A stretch of 64,000 bases of DNA from Rhizobium anhuiense (GCF_003985145.1 NZ_ML133530.1:169581-233580); one strand, 5' to 3'. Positions 27,242 to 36,880 are shown, counted from the first letter of the stretch. The notes: a model not told the origin generated them from the letters alone. Translations and numbers: made by a program.

Positions 27242-30200
27242 CGCCGCCGCCCTCTTCGGTTTCGGCCGTCGACCACTCGGAGACGCGGGCCAGATGATCG
27301 TAGTCGCCGCCGAAATCGAATTGCTGGGCCGGGATCAGCCGCGCGGTAAAACCTCTTTCGCTGGATTGCAGCAAACCCACGAATTTGACCAGTTGATCGA
27401 TCGATTCGGCGGCGAGATCCATCGCGGATTTCGCCTTGTCGCTGCGGGCAGAGTTTTCGTTGTTGACCGTATCGACCTGGAAGCGGCTCCCGGGTCGCAG
27501 ACGCACATAGAGCAGGTCTTGCGGCACGCGGCTGCCGGCATCGCGGAAGGCGCCGGCGCTCAAGGCCGCCGCTTCAAGCGCAAGCTGCGGATCGAGAAGC
27601 ACGCGCGCCTGCGCCGGCGAGGGATTGTAGCCGGTCTTGTAGTCGATGATGTCGGCCGAGTGTGGTCCTGTTATGTCGATCCGGTCCGCGACGCCAGTGA
27701 GCCGGATATTGATCGGCTCCAGCTCCATACCGCCCCGCACCTCCGTCAACGTTTTCAGGATGCCATGCCGCCGTCCGGCCTCCCATTCGAGGAAGGCGCG
27801 GGCCACCTCGCGAAAGCGCGGCCGCCAGACGGCATCGATATGCGGCGGTAGCCGCTCCATGTCGAAAAGTTCGGAAAGGATGCGCTCCATGGCCGCTGCC
27901 GCATCCGGTGTCCCGGCAATATGGGCCTCGCGGATGAACCGGTCGACGATCTTGTGGTAGAGCGTTCCGCGTTCGGCCGCACCCGGATCGCGGTTGAACG
28001 CGTCGACGGGGTCGAGACGCAGGATGCGGCGGGCATAGATGGCATAGGGGTCGCGGCGCAGCCGGCCGACTTCGCTGAAGGAATAGGATTTCGGCTGCAA
28101 TGCCAGCGGCGGTTTCGGCGAGGGTCGTTGCGCCGGCGTCTGGCTATCTCCCCGATCGATGAGGCCGGCCCATTGCAGGAACCGGTTGCCGCGCCCTTTC
28201 AATTCCGCTTCGAACGCCTCTCCGCCGAGCGCCAGCAGCCGCTGCAGCCAGCGCGAGGCGACGGTCGGCGTCGAGCCCTGGCGCAGCGCGCGCGAATAGA
28301 TCAGATGGCGCGTGCCGTTTGCCATCTCGAAATCATGCGCCAGCTGGCCGATGCGTCGTTCCGGCGGTTCGAGGCCGATCTCCGTCTTCATCATCCGTGG
28401 AATGAAGGGGTTATTGGCGGTCTGCCCCGGCCAGGTGCCCTCGTTCAGGCCGCCGAGGATCAGCGTATCGACGCTCTGCAGGCGGGCTTCCAGCGTGCCG
28501 AAGATGAAGAGGCGGGGATGACTGAGCGCCCGCGGCTTCACGGCATGACCGGCGGCAAGGGCGGCCATGATGTCGATCCATTGCGGTCCGTCGGCCTCCA
28601 TCTGGCCGTCCGTGTCGATCACCTCGCTGAGCAGGGCGGCGAGTGCATCTCCCGCTTCACCAGACCAGAGCTCGGCGAGATTGCCTTGCGGATCGACCGC
28701 GACCGCTTCGAGCGAACGGCCGGTGCGCTCCGCCCATTCGGACAATGTGAAGCTCAGAGTTCTCCCGCGATCTTCCGGCCGGTGTCGCATCAGTACCGAC
28801 GCCAGTGGCTCGGTCGCCTGCGTGACCCGCCGGGCAAGGTCGTTTGCGGCGTCGGCTGCATCAGGCGAAAGCGCTTTGCGCCATTGCGGCGCGTGCCTGT
28901 CCAGCGCCTGTTCGGCAAGTTGGTGGGTGAGCAACGGCTCGAGCGTGCTGATATCCACCTCGGCCACGCCGCCGCGCAGCGCCAGCAGCTCGAGCGCCTC
29001 GGTAGCGGAAATCAATGCGTCACGTTCCAGGCCGAAGCGGGCAAGCGGATGTTTGAGCAAAGAGACGATCGCCACCGGATCGCCCGGTCGCAGCGCTGCC
29101 TCGAGCAGCAATTGCAGCAAGGTGCCCTGCGGCATGGCCGCAAGCGGTGTACCCGCCGAATCGTCGGCGAGGATGCCGAAGCGGGAAAGCTCGGCCATGA
29201 CCCGCCGCGCGAGATTGCGGTCCGGCGTGATGAGTGCTGCCCGGCTCTCGCCGTCCTGTCCCGGCCTCTCCAGTGCAAGCCGGAGCGCGATGGCAATCGC
29301 GGTTGCTTCTTCGCGTTCGTTGGCGGCTTCGATCAGCGAAACATCGGCGAAGGCTGAAGGCAGGGTGCCCTCGGGCAGGCCGCTCTTCCATGCCCCCCAA
29401 TCACTGGTCGCCTCCGATGGGGCGAGGGCTCGAGACAGGATTTCGGCGCGCCGGTCAAGATCGCCCTCCGGTCCGTCGAGGGGCGTTACGTCGGCACGCG
29501 TCAGCTTCAGCCGCTTGAGCAGCGACGACAGGCCATATTGCGGATGGCTGCGACTTGCCGGATTGGCATGTTGGCCGGGCGCCGGTTCCGGCGCGACCAT
29601 CTGCCAGTGGTTCTCGGGCATGACGAGATCGAGGCCCGGCAGCACGATGACGCCTTCGGGCAGATTGGCGACGGCGGCGATGAGATCGGCGGTGGCGGGA
29701 ACGGAACCCGTCGAACCGGCGATGATGATCGGCCCAGCGGGTTTCGTCCCCGAAAGCCGGCTTGCTTCGGCCCGGAGAATGGCGTTTCTGTGCCGCGCCG
29801 GCGAGGATTTGCCGAGTTCCGAAAGCCGCTCCGGCCAGAAAGCACTGGCGATCTGCAGGAATTCTGCCGTCAGCTGCCACCAGGCGGCATAGTCGCCGGT
29901 GTCGAGTTTCGACAGCTCCGACCAGTCGAGATCCTCGGTTTCGATTGAATCGATCAGTTCCGCCAGGTTGCGGGCGAGCCAGATCGCATCCGCCGGGCTT
30001 GCGGGTGCGACGAGCGGCGAGTCCGAATGAATGTGGCGGACGATCTCAGGCAGCTTGTTTCGCCAGGCGAGGATCAGGCGAGCCAGTTCCAGAAGACGGG
30101 CGGTATTCGACAGTGGTTGGGCGAGATCGATCGTAGCCGGCAGTGCCTCGTCGAAATAACCGCTGTCGTCATCGGTTTCGCCGAGCGGACGGATGACCGG

Positions 30201-30428
30201 CAGAATCGCCGAGCGGCCGCCGAGCAGATCGACGAATTCAGAGCGCAGAACGCGCACGGCGCGCCGTGTCGGCAGGTAGATTGTTACCTTGGCCAGCGAT
30301 AGCGGATCATCGGCCTCGTGCCGGAAGAGTGGCGTCAGCCGGCCGTCGCAAAGCGTCGTCGCCAGCGTTTTCAGGAAGGAGAGACCCGCCGGGATTGTCA
30401 GGATGCGTGGCTGGTGCCGCTCCGCCAT
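27234..30428 (-). CDS. addB: Double-strand break repair protein AddB
   Basis: The 1064-residue subunit has an inactivated helicase-like body and a C-terminal RecB-type nuclease with GTLYHKIVDRFI and ADIIDYKTGYNPS. The N-terminal region shows IPAGLSFLKTLA in place of a proper Walker A. Unlike Bacillus AddB it lacks the four cysteines of the iron-sulfur staple: I count a single cysteine in the whole chain, near residue 27, and the usual C-terminal cluster position reads FDFGGDYDHLARVSEW. It starts 3 bp after the murU-like gene. Confidence 0.93.
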   Translation of the reverse strand: MAERHQPRILTIPAGLSFLKTLATTLCDGRLTPLFRHEADDPLSLAKVTIYLPTRRAVRVLRSEFVDLLGGRSAILPVIRPLGETDDDSGYFDEALPATIDLAQPLSNTARLLELARLILAWRNKLPEIVRHIHSDSPLVAPASPADAIWLARNLAELIDSIETEDLDWSELSKLDTGDYAAWWQLTAEFLQIASAFWPERLSELGKSSPARHRNAILRAEASRLSGTKPAGPIIIAGSTGSVPATADLIAAVANLPEGVIVLPGLDLVMPENHWQMVAPEPAPGQHANPASRSHPQYGLSSLLKRLKLTRADVTPLDGPEGDLDRRAEILSRALAPSEATSDWGAWKSGLPEGTLPSAFADVSLIEAANEREEATAIAIALRLALERPGQDGESRAALITPDRNLARRVMAELSRFGILADDSAGTPLAAMPQGTLLQLLLEAALRPGDPVAIVSLLKHPLARFGLERDALISATEALELLALRGGVAEVDISTLEPLLTHQLAEQALDRHAPQWRKALSPDAADAANDLARRVTQATEPLASVLMRHRPEDRGRTLSFTLSEWAERTGRSLEAVAVDPQGNLAELWSGEAGDALAALLSEVIDTDGQMEADGPQWIDIMAALAAGHAVKPRALSHPRLFIFGTLEARLQSVDTLILGGLNEGTWPGQTANNPFIPRMMKTEIGLEPPERRIGQLAHDFEMANGTRHLIYSRALRQGSTPTVASRWLQRLLALGGEAFEAELKGRGNRFLQWAGLIDRGDSQTPAQRPSPKPPLALQPKSYSFSEVGRLRRDPYAIYARRILRLDPVDAFNRDPGAAERGTLYHKIVDRFIREAHIAGTPDAAAAMERILSELFDMERLPPHIDAVWRPRFREVARAFLEWEAGRRHGILKTLTEVRGGMELEPINIRLTGVADRIDITGPHSADIIDYKTGYNPSPAQARVLLDPQLALEAAALSAGAFRDAGSRVPQDLLYVRLRPGSRFQVDTVNNENSARSDKAKSAMDLAAESIDQLVKFVGLLQSSERGFTARLIPAQQFDFGGDYDHLARVSEWSTAETEEGGGDE

Positions 30429-30431
30429 GGC

Positions 30432-31163
30432 TTAAGCGAACGCCCGCAATCGTCGGATCGTTTCCTCCGCCTCGCCGATCGCCTCCGGCGTTCCCACAGT
30501 CAGCCAATGGCCTTCGAGCACCATGCCGAAAAGTCGTCCGCGCGCGATCGCCTTGTCGAAATAGATATTGAGGTTGAAGGCATCCTTCGGCGCATCGTCG
30601 AACAGCGATGGGTTCATGGCGATGGCGCCGGCATAGACGACGGGATTGGATGGATCGTCGCGATAACGCGCCAGCCGGCCATCGGCCGCCAGACTGAAGT
30701 CGTTCTTGCCGTTGTGACCCGTCGTATCTTCGATCCCAACGCAAAGCAGCGCCATATCCATGTGGTCGGCATCGAAGAATCCGGCTAAGCGTTGCAGGTT
30801 CGTCGGCCGCCCCGGCTGTTCGCCGATCCAGAAGAGATCGGCATTCATGACGAAAATATTGTCGCGGGTAAGCAGGCTGAGCCCCTTCGCCAGCCCGCCA
30901 CCGGAATTCATCAGCGCGTCACGCTCGTCGGAAATGACGATGTCGAGGCCGCGATAATTCCCGAGATGATCGAGCATCTGTTCGGCGTGGTGGTGAACAT
31001 TGACGACGGCGCGTTCGACGCCGGCCGCCACCAGCGAATCCAGCGCGTAGTCGATCATCGGCTTGCCGTCGATCTTCACCAGCGGCTTCGGGATCGTGTC
31101 GGTGATCGGGCGCATGCGGGTTCCGAGACCCGCGGCCAGTACCATGGCTTGTCTGATGGTCAT
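30432..31163 (-). CDS. murU: Nucleotidyltransferase, probable MurNAc-1-phosphate uridylyltransferase (MurU-like)
   Basis: The 243-residue protein is a sugar-nucleotide transferase: AMVLAAGLGTRMRPITD is the NTP-binding signature, PKPLVKIDGKPMIDY the following motif, and VMNADLFW the metal-binding Asp region. Its partner upstream is an AmgK-type sugar kinase domain, and the AmgK/MurU pair is known in Pseudomonas to convert recovered MurNAc to UDP-MurNAc, bypassing de novo synthesis. The exact substrate is inferred from this context. It lies 13 bp after the fusion gene and 3 bp before addB. Confidence 0.85.
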   Translation of the reverse strand: MTIRQAMVLAAGLGTRMRPITDTIPKPLVKIDGKPMIDYALDSLVAAGVERAVVNVHHHAEQMLDHLGNYRGLDIVISDERDALMNSGGGLAKGLSLLTRDNIFVMNADLFWIGEQPGRPTNLQRLAGFFDADHMDMALLCVGIEDTTGHNGKNDFSLAADGRLARYRDDPSNPVVYAGAIAMNPSLFDDAPKDAFNLNIYFDKAIARGRLFGMVLEGHWLTVGTPEAIGEAEETIRRLRAFA

Positions 31164-31176
31164 CCTGATTCGGAAC

Positions 31177-32694
31177 TTATGATTCGCTCTGGCCTATTCC
31201 AGCCCTTGCGCACCAATCGCGCAAGGGGGCAAGCGTTTCATGCTCGAGCGCGACGTTCAGATAGGCGAGCGTGCGCGGCATGTGTTTCAGATAACCCGGC
31301 TTGCCGTCGCGCTGCAACAGCCGCACCCAGAGGCCGGCAAGCTTGCAATTGCGTTGCGCAGACATGATCGCCCAGGCCTTCATGAATCCGGTTTCGTCGA
31401 AACCGCCCTGTGCGTGGCGAAGCGTCAGATAATCAGCCATCAATTGCCGGAAGAGATCCGGCTCGATCGTTACACGCGCATCCTGGACGATCGAGGCGAG
31501 ATCATAGGCCGTAGGGCCGATCATGGCGTCCTGGAAATCGATGAGGCCGATCCGTTGGATGCCCTTCGCCTGCGGTCGCCAGATGATATTCGGCGAGTGG
31601 AAGTCGCGCAGCAGCAGATTGTTCTCGGCCGATGCAAGCTCATCAATGAGCCTATCCCAGATCGCCAGATAATCCGCCCGCTCTTCTTCCGTTGCCGGTG
31701 CTCCCTGACGCTTCCAGGGCAGGTGCCAGTCAAGCACCAGCCGCACCTCCATCTTCATCGCCGTGCGGTCGAAATCAGGAATATGATGGACATGCGCCTT
31801 TCCAACAGGAATGTCCTGCGGAAATTTCAGGGCGTGCAGTTTGGCAAGGCAGGCAACGCTTTCGCGATAGCGTTCGACAATAGGCTGACCCCGGGCATCC
31901 AGAACGCCGTCGCTGCCGAGATCTTCGATCAGCAGAATACCCTTGTTATAATCCACCTTGTAGATCTCGGGCGCCGCAAAGCCGTCCTTGCGCAGCACAT
32001 CGGCGATCGCCACGAAGGGATAGGCGTTTTCGGCGAGATGCGCGACTTTGGGATAGGGTTTGCCGTCGAGAACCGGCGGTCCTTCGGCAAGCGGCGGCCA
32101 GTCCATCAGGATGACGCGCTGGTTTTCGGCCTTCGGATAGATCGCCTCATAGGCACGTAACGAGGCATCGCCGGTCAGGAAGCGACGCCTCGCTTCGGGA
32201 TGACCAGCATCGTCAAGGAAATCGCGAATCGACAGGACACGACGGATGCGTGAATTTTGCGCACCGGTAGCTCTGATTGTCGCCCGGCGGCCATTACCTT
32301 CATGTTCCAGCGTCAGCGCGATGCGCTCCGCAGGCAGTTCGCTCTCGGCCATCTCAGGCCATTCGACGAGACAGATGCCGTTTTGCAGAGCCTCGTCGAA
32401 GCCCAGTTCCATCAGTTCGGCCGGATCGCCAAGCCGGTAGAGATCGAAATGAGAAACGGGGATGCGCAGGTCGTAGGATTGCACCAGCGTGAAGGTCGGG
32501 CTCGGGACTTCGAGCTCCTCGTCATCGGCGATGGCGCGCAGGATCGCGCGGGCGAGCGAGGATTTCCCCGCGCCGAGATCGCCGGAAAGAGCAAGGCAGT
32601 CACCGGCTTTCAGGGCCAGCGCCAAATCTTCGCCGAGGCGGAGGGTGGCCGCCTCGTCTTCCAGAAAAAGCGAGATTGCATCGCCGGTCGTCAT
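31177..32694 (-). CDS. tsaE: TsaE-AmgK fusion: tRNA t6A ATPase plus sugar phosphotransferase
   Basis: The 505-residue protein has two parts. Residues 1 to about 145 are TsaE, with P-loop SGDLGAGKSSLAR at 37-49, SPTFTLVQSY and HFDLYRLGD; TsaE drives the TsaBD complex that makes threonylcarbamoyladenosine 37 in tRNA. From about residue 165 comes an aminoglycoside phosphotransferase-like domain with LLLRDFHSPNIIW (catalytic Asp) and IGLIDFQDAMIGP, resembling AmgK, the anomeric MurNAc/GlcNAc kinase. No stop or frameshift separates the halves. The start overlaps divL by 4 bp, and murU follows. Confidence 0.92.
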   Translation of the reverse strand: MTTGDAISLFLEDEAATLRLGEDLALALKAGDCLALSGDLGAGKSSLARAILRAIADDEELEVPSPTFTLVQSYDLRIPVSHFDLYRLGDPAELMELGFDEALQNGICLVEWPEMAESELPAERIALTLEHEGNGRRATIRATGAQNSRIRRVLSIRDFLDDAGHPEARRRFLTGDASLRAYEAIYPKAENQRVILMDWPPLAEGPPVLDGKPYPKVAHLAENAYPFVAIADVLRKDGFAAPEIYKVDYNKGILLIEDLGSDGVLDARGQPIVERYRESVACLAKLHALKFPQDIPVGKAHVHHIPDFDRTAMKMEVRLVLDWHLPWKRQGAPATEEERADYLAIWDRLIDELASAENNLLLRDFHSPNIIWRPQAKGIQRIGLIDFQDAMIGPTAYDLASIVQDARVTIEPDLFRQLMADYLTLRHAQGGFDETGFMKAWAIMSAQRNCKLAGLWVRLLQRDGKPGYLKHMPRTLAYLNVALEHETLAPLRDWCARAGIGQSES

Positions 32695-35276
32695 TCGGCG
32701 GCGGCGGAATGCGGTACATCGACCGAGGGAATACGGCAGACGACGGTCGTGCCATTGCCGGGTTCGCTGTCGATCGTCACGTCGCCATGATGCAGGCTGA
32801 CGAAGCTGTCGACGATCGAAAGGCCGAGGCCGGCGCCGCCGCGTTTGCCGCTTTTCGCTCCCGTCGCGAAACGGTCGAAGACGGTGGCGATCATGTCAGG
32901 CGAGATGCCCGGGCCGCGATCGCTGACGGAGAAGACGAAATCCGTGCCGTCGCGATGGCATTCCAGCGAGATCGAGCTGCCTTCTGGCGAGAAATTCGCC
33001 GCATTGGAAAGCAGCTTCAGCAGGATCTGTTTCAGCCGCTGTGGATCGGCAACGATCGAGCCGAGATAGGCGGGTGCGGTGATTTCGAGTGCGACGCCGC
33101 TTTCCTGGAGACGATCGGCGATCTGCATCGACACGTCGTCGAGCAGATCGTTGAGATCAATATCCGCATAGTTGAGGCGCATGATGCCGGCATCGACGGT
33201 CGCAAGGTCGAGAATATCGTTGACCAGCGTCAAGAGAACGGAGGACGAGGTCGAGATGTGGTCGATATATTCGGCCTGCCGTTCGGTCAGCGGGCCGACG
33301 CCCGGCGTGCGCAGGAGATCGGTGAAGCCGATGATGTTGGTCAGCGGCGAACGCAGCTCGTAGGACACGTGCTGGACGAAGTCGTTCTTCAGCTCGTCGG
33401 CCTTGCGCAATGCTTCGTTCTTCTCGGTCAGCGCGCGCTCGGCCCGCACGCTGTCGGTCATGTTGACGAAGGTCAGCATGGTCTGGGCGTTCGGCAGCGG
33501 GATAACGGCGTAGTCGAGCACGAGGCCGGAGAAGAGTTCCAGCGTCCCCTGGCCCGAGCGGCGTTCGTCGTCGAAGCTGGTGATCAGTTCGGCGAAGGCC
33601 TTCCAGCCGTCCGGCCGGTCATAAGACGGCGCGCAGGCCTCGCCCAGCGCACGAATATGGGTGCCGGGCTTGGCTTCGGTTTCCGTGATTCCCCAGAGCG
33701 CGCGGAAGGCCGGGTTCGAAAGGCGGATGCGTCCGTCAGGGCCAAACACCGCCACACCTTCGGAAAGATGGTCGATCGTTTCGCCCTGCACCTTGACCAG
33801 CGTGTTGTAGCGCGTTTCGAGATCGACCTGCTCGGTCAGGTTTTCGAACACCCAGGTGGCGCCGCCCTGGGGATGGGCAGTCGCGAAGACGCGCAGCGTC
33901 TGACCGTTCGGCAGGTGCCAGAGATCGGATTGCGTGTCGAGCGCGCGATAGACGGAGAGCGCGGTTTCCTTCCAGCTTTTCCAGTTGAGCTGGTCCGGCA
34001 GTTTCTTGGCTGCCCGCAGCCGCTCGAGCAACTCGCTGTTGTCAGGCCGGCCTTCGAGGAAGGCGATATCGAGCTGCCAGAGCGCCACGAAGGCCTGGTT
34101 GTAGAATTGCAGGCGGCGGTCGCCGTCGAAAATGGCAACGGGAGTGGCAAGATGATCGAGCGTCTCGGCATGGCTCTTCAGCGTCCGCTCCAATTCGGCG
34201 CGCACGGCCTCTACGTCGGACACATCGATCGCGATGCCGGCCGATCCGCCAGGAACCCTGACGTCGACGACGTCGAAGAATGTGCGGTTGCCGCGCACGA
34301 CCGTCGAGATCGTGTCGTGGAAGGGCGATTCCGGCGTCGTCGTCGCGCGAATGCGCTCGCGCGCCACGGTGGTCAGCATCTCGCGGCCTTCATTGATCGC
34401 CTGCTGCGGCGAGCGCGCTTCGACCGTCTCGCCATAAGCCTGGTTGACCCAGGTGAGGCGCCCCACCGGGTCGCGCTGCCAGGCCGGCATGTCGATCGCG
34501 TCGAGCATGGTCTGGAAGGCCGAGATCGAGGTCATCAGCCGGTCGCGCTCGATCCTGAGCTCTGCGAGTTCGGCGCGCAGATTGTTGAGCGCCACGAAAC
34601 GGACGAAGGCACGCCCGCCGGAAACCCGGCCCTGCGCCTCGAGGATTTCGTCGCGGATGGTTTCGACCACCATGTCGAAGCTCTGTGCCTCGTCGCGCAG
34701 CCGATCGATCGCCTTTTCCAGTTCGGAGGCCGAACGTGACTTCAGCCACAGGCCGAAGGCCAGGAATTCGCCGTCCTGCGGCGCGCCGGTCTCGGGCGGA
34801 AGCTGGCCGAGCAGTTCAGGGCGGGCATTGCCGTCCCAGATGACGATCCGCCGATTCTTGTCGGCGATCAGAGCCTGGTATTGGGAAATGCGCTGCTGGG
34901 CGTCAGAGAGTGCCGAGCGGATTTCCCGGCTCTCGTTTTCCAGATTGCCGCGCTGGCGCACGAGCCACAGCGTCGAAAGCAGTGCCGCCGATATGACGCC
35001 GATGACGACGGAAACGCCGACGACTTGCGAGGATGTGAAGAGGTGGGCCGAGGCCGCCGCCTGCTGCTCCGTCTGTGCCAGAACCGGCCGCGCCAACGCG
35101 GCAAGTGCGGTACCGGCCGCGCAGGTTTTCAGGAAGCGCGCCAATGGTCCATGCTCTTGCTTTGCGGCCTCGTGTGCCGTTGCAGATTTATATCCTTGGC
35201 CTGCCATGAGCGGGCGGCGACCGGCGCAAGCGCCATCATCCGCCTGACCGGGCAGGCTGCTTTTCATTTCCGACAT
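32691..35276 (-). CDS. divL: DivL-type PAS sensor pseudo-histidine kinase (Tyr in place of His)
   Basis: The 861-residue protein has two hydrophobic N-terminal segments, a coiled coil, several PAS-like domains (about residues 245-590), a dimerisation helix and a HATPase domain with GPGISPDMI and GGAGLGLSIV. In the H-box the phosphoacceptor histidine is replaced by Tyr639 (HVSYELRSPLTNI, codon 33360-33362), the hallmark of DivL. In Caulobacter DivL controls CckA and hence the master regulator CtrA. The ATG at 35276 follows GGAGAC; a TTG at 35300 is an alternative. It heads the run to addA. Confidence 0.92.
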   Translation of the reverse strand: MSEMKSSLPGQADDGACAGRRPLMAGQGYKSATAHEAAKQEHGPLARFLKTCAAGTALAALARPVLAQTEQQAAASAHLFTSSQVVGVSVVIGVISAALLSTLWLVRQRGNLENESREIRSALSDAQQRISQYQALIADKNRRIVIWDGNARPELLGQLPPETGAPQDGEFLAFGLWLKSRSASELEKAIDRLRDEAQSFDMVVETIRDEILEAQGRVSGGRAFVRFVALNNLRAELAELRIERDRLMTSISAFQTMLDAIDMPAWQRDPVGRLTWVNQAYGETVEARSPQQAINEGREMLTTVARERIRATTTPESPFHDTISTVVRGNRTFFDVVDVRVPGGSAGIAIDVSDVEAVRAELERTLKSHAETLDHLATPVAIFDGDRRLQFYNQAFVALWQLDIAFLEGRPDNSELLERLRAAKKLPDQLNWKSWKETALSVYRALDTQSDLWHLPNGQTLRVFATAHPQGGATWVFENLTEQVDLETRYNTLVKVQGETIDHLSEGVAVFGPDGRIRLSNPAFRALWGITETEAKPGTHIRALGEACAPSYDRPDGWKAFAELITSFDDERRSGQGTLELFSGLVLDYAVIPLPNAQTMLTFVNMTDSVRAERALTEKNEALRKADELKNDFVQHVSYELRSPLTNIIGFTDLLRTPGVGPLTERQAEYIDHISTSSSVLLTLVNDILDLATVDAGIMRLNYADIDLNDLLDDVSMQIADRLQESGVALEITAPAYLGSIVADPQRLKQILLKLLSNAANFSPEGSSISLECHRDGTDFVFSVSDRGPGISPDMIATVFDRFATGAKSGKRGGAGLGLSIVDSFVSLHHGDVTIDSEPGNGTTVVCRIPSVDVPHSAAAE

Positions 35277-35421
35277 CCGCGGTATGTCTCCGTCCTTCAA
35301 TGTGCCGCATTACGACAAGACATCCCATTTTCGCAGCGGTCGGATGGAGTCCGGCGCCACGAATCAAGTCTTAAAACAATACTTCGGAAGGGAATCGGCG
35401 GGAAGGGAGCGTCCAAAAAAT

Positions 35422-35451
35422 AAGCCGCGACATTTGTCAATGCCGCGGCTT
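35422..35451 (-). terminator. ahcY intrinsic terminator
   Basis: On the minus strand AAGCCGCG and CGCGGCTT close a stem (35422-35429 with 35444-35451) extended by CATT/AATG inside, followed by ATTTTTTGG. It lies 29 bp after the ahcY stop codon. Confidence 0.9.
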
Positions 35452-35479
35452 CTACATCTTGTGGATATTAACGGTCGGA

Positions 35480-36880
35480 TCAATATCTGTAGTGGTCGGA
35501 CTTGAACGGGCCCTTCGGCGAGACGCCGATATAGGCAGCCTGTTCCTCGGAAAGCTCGGTCAGCTTCACGCCGAGCTTGTCGAGATGCAGGCGCGCGACC
35601 TTTTCATCGAGATGCTTAGGCAGGATATAGACCTTGTTGGAATACTGGTCGGGCTTGGTGAAGAGCTCGATCTGCGCCAGCGTCTGGTTGGTGAAGGAAG
35701 CTGACATCACGAAGGACGGATGGCCGGTGGCGTTGCCGAGATTGAGCAGGCGGCCTTCGGAAAGAAGGATGATCCGGTTGCCCTTGGGGAATTCGATCAG
35801 GTCGACCTGCGGCTTGACGTTGGTCCACTTGAGATTGCGCAGCGCAGCGACTTCGATTTCGTTGTCGAAGTGACCGATGTTGCCGACGATCGCCATATCC
35901 TTCATCTGACGCATATGGTCGATGCGGATGACATCCTTGTTGCCCGTGGTGGTGATGAAGATATCGGCAGAGGAAACGACGTCCTCGAGCAGGACGACTT
36001 CATAACCATCCATGGCGGCCTGCAGGGCGCAGATCGGATCGGCTTCGGTCACCTTGACGCGGGCCCCGGCGCCGGAAAGCGAAGCGGCAGAACCCTTGCC
36101 GACGTCGCCGTAACCGCAGACGACGGCAACCTTGCCGGCCATCATCACGTCGGTGCCGCGGCGGATACCATCGACCAGCGACTCCTTGCAGCCATACTTG
36201 TTGTCGAACTTCGACTTGGTGACGGAGTCGTTGACGTTGATGGCCGGGAAGGGCAGCAGGCCCTTCTGGCTGAGCTGGTAAAGACGATTGACGCCCGTCG
36301 TGGTTTCTTCGGTAACGCCCTTGATGGCATCACGCTGCTTGGTGAACCAGCCCGGCGAAGCGGCAAGACGCTTCTTGATCTGCGCGAAGAGGATTTCCTC
36401 TTCTTCGGAATGCGGATGGGACAGCACGTCCTCGCCGGCTTCGGCGCGGGCGCCGAGCAGGATATACATGGTGGCGTCGCCGCCGTCATCGAGGATCATG
36501 TTGGAAAGGCCGCCATCGGCCCACTGGAAGATCTTGTCGGTATACACCCAGTAGTCCTCGAGCGACTCGCCCTTGATGGCGAAGACCGGAACGCCGGCAG
36601 CGGCGATCGCGGCTGCGGCATGATCCTGCGTCGAGAAGATGTTGCACGAGGCCCAGCGGACTTCGGCGCCGAGCGCAACCAGCGTTTCGATGAGCACGGC
36701 CGTCTGGATGGTCATATGCAGCGAGCCGGTGATGCGCGCGCCCTTCAGCGGCTTTGCCTGGCCGAATTCGGTGCGGCAGGACATCAGCCCCGGCATTTCG
36801 GTTTCGGCGATCGTAATTTCCTTGCGGCCGAAATCCGCAAGCCCGATATCGGCGACGACATAATCTTTTTCAGTGCTCAT
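35480..36880 (-). CDS. ahcY: Adenosylhomocysteinase (S-adenosyl-L-homocysteine hydrolase)
   Basis: The 466-residue NAD-dependent enzyme splits S-adenosylhomocysteine into adenosine and homocysteine, removing the product inhibitor of methyltransferases. Motifs include GSLHMTIQTAVLIETL, SCNIFSTQDHAAAAI, the NAD loop VCGYGDVGKGSA and the C-terminal KSDHYRY with the NAD-contacting lysine and tyrosine. The ATG at 36880 is preceded by GGAGACC; the reading from 37072 is a spurious extension. A long leader and a perfect palindrome lie upstream. It is monocistronic with its own terminator. Confidence 0.97.
   Translation of the reverse strand: MSTEKDYVVADIGLADFGRKEITIAETEMPGLMSCRTEFGQAKPLKGARITGSLHMTIQTAVLIETLVALGAEVRWASCNIFSTQDHAAAAIAAAGVPVFAIKGESLEDYWVYTDKIFQWADGGLSNMILDDGGDATMYILLGARAEAGEDVLSHPHSEEEEILFAQIKKRLAASPGWFTKQRDAIKGVTEETTTGVNRLYQLSQKGLLPFPAINVNDSVTKSKFDNKYGCKESLVDGIRRGTDVMMAGKVAVVCGYGDVGKGSAASLSGAGARVKVTEADPICALQAAMDGYEVVLLEDVVSSADIFITTTGNKDVIRIDHMRQMKDMAIVGNIGHFDNEIEVAALRNLKWTNVKPQVDLIEFPKGNRIILLSEGRLLNLGNATGHPSFVMSASFTNQTLAQIELFTKPDQYSNKVYILPKHLDEKVARLHLDKLGVKLTELSEEQAAYIGVSPKGPFKSDHYRY

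Noticed and set aside
24488..27349. 953-codon open frame on the plus strand opposite addA
   Set aside because: It is a mirror of the addA coding strand in a GC-rich gene; its translation has no recognisable domain and addA matches its family throughout.
27921..29357. 478-codon plus-strand open frame opposite addB
   Set aside because: Antisense shadow of a conserved gene, no ribosome-binding site or homology.
32676..34739. 687-codon plus-strand open frame opposite divL
   Set aside because: Antisense shadow; divL motifs are complete on the minus strand.
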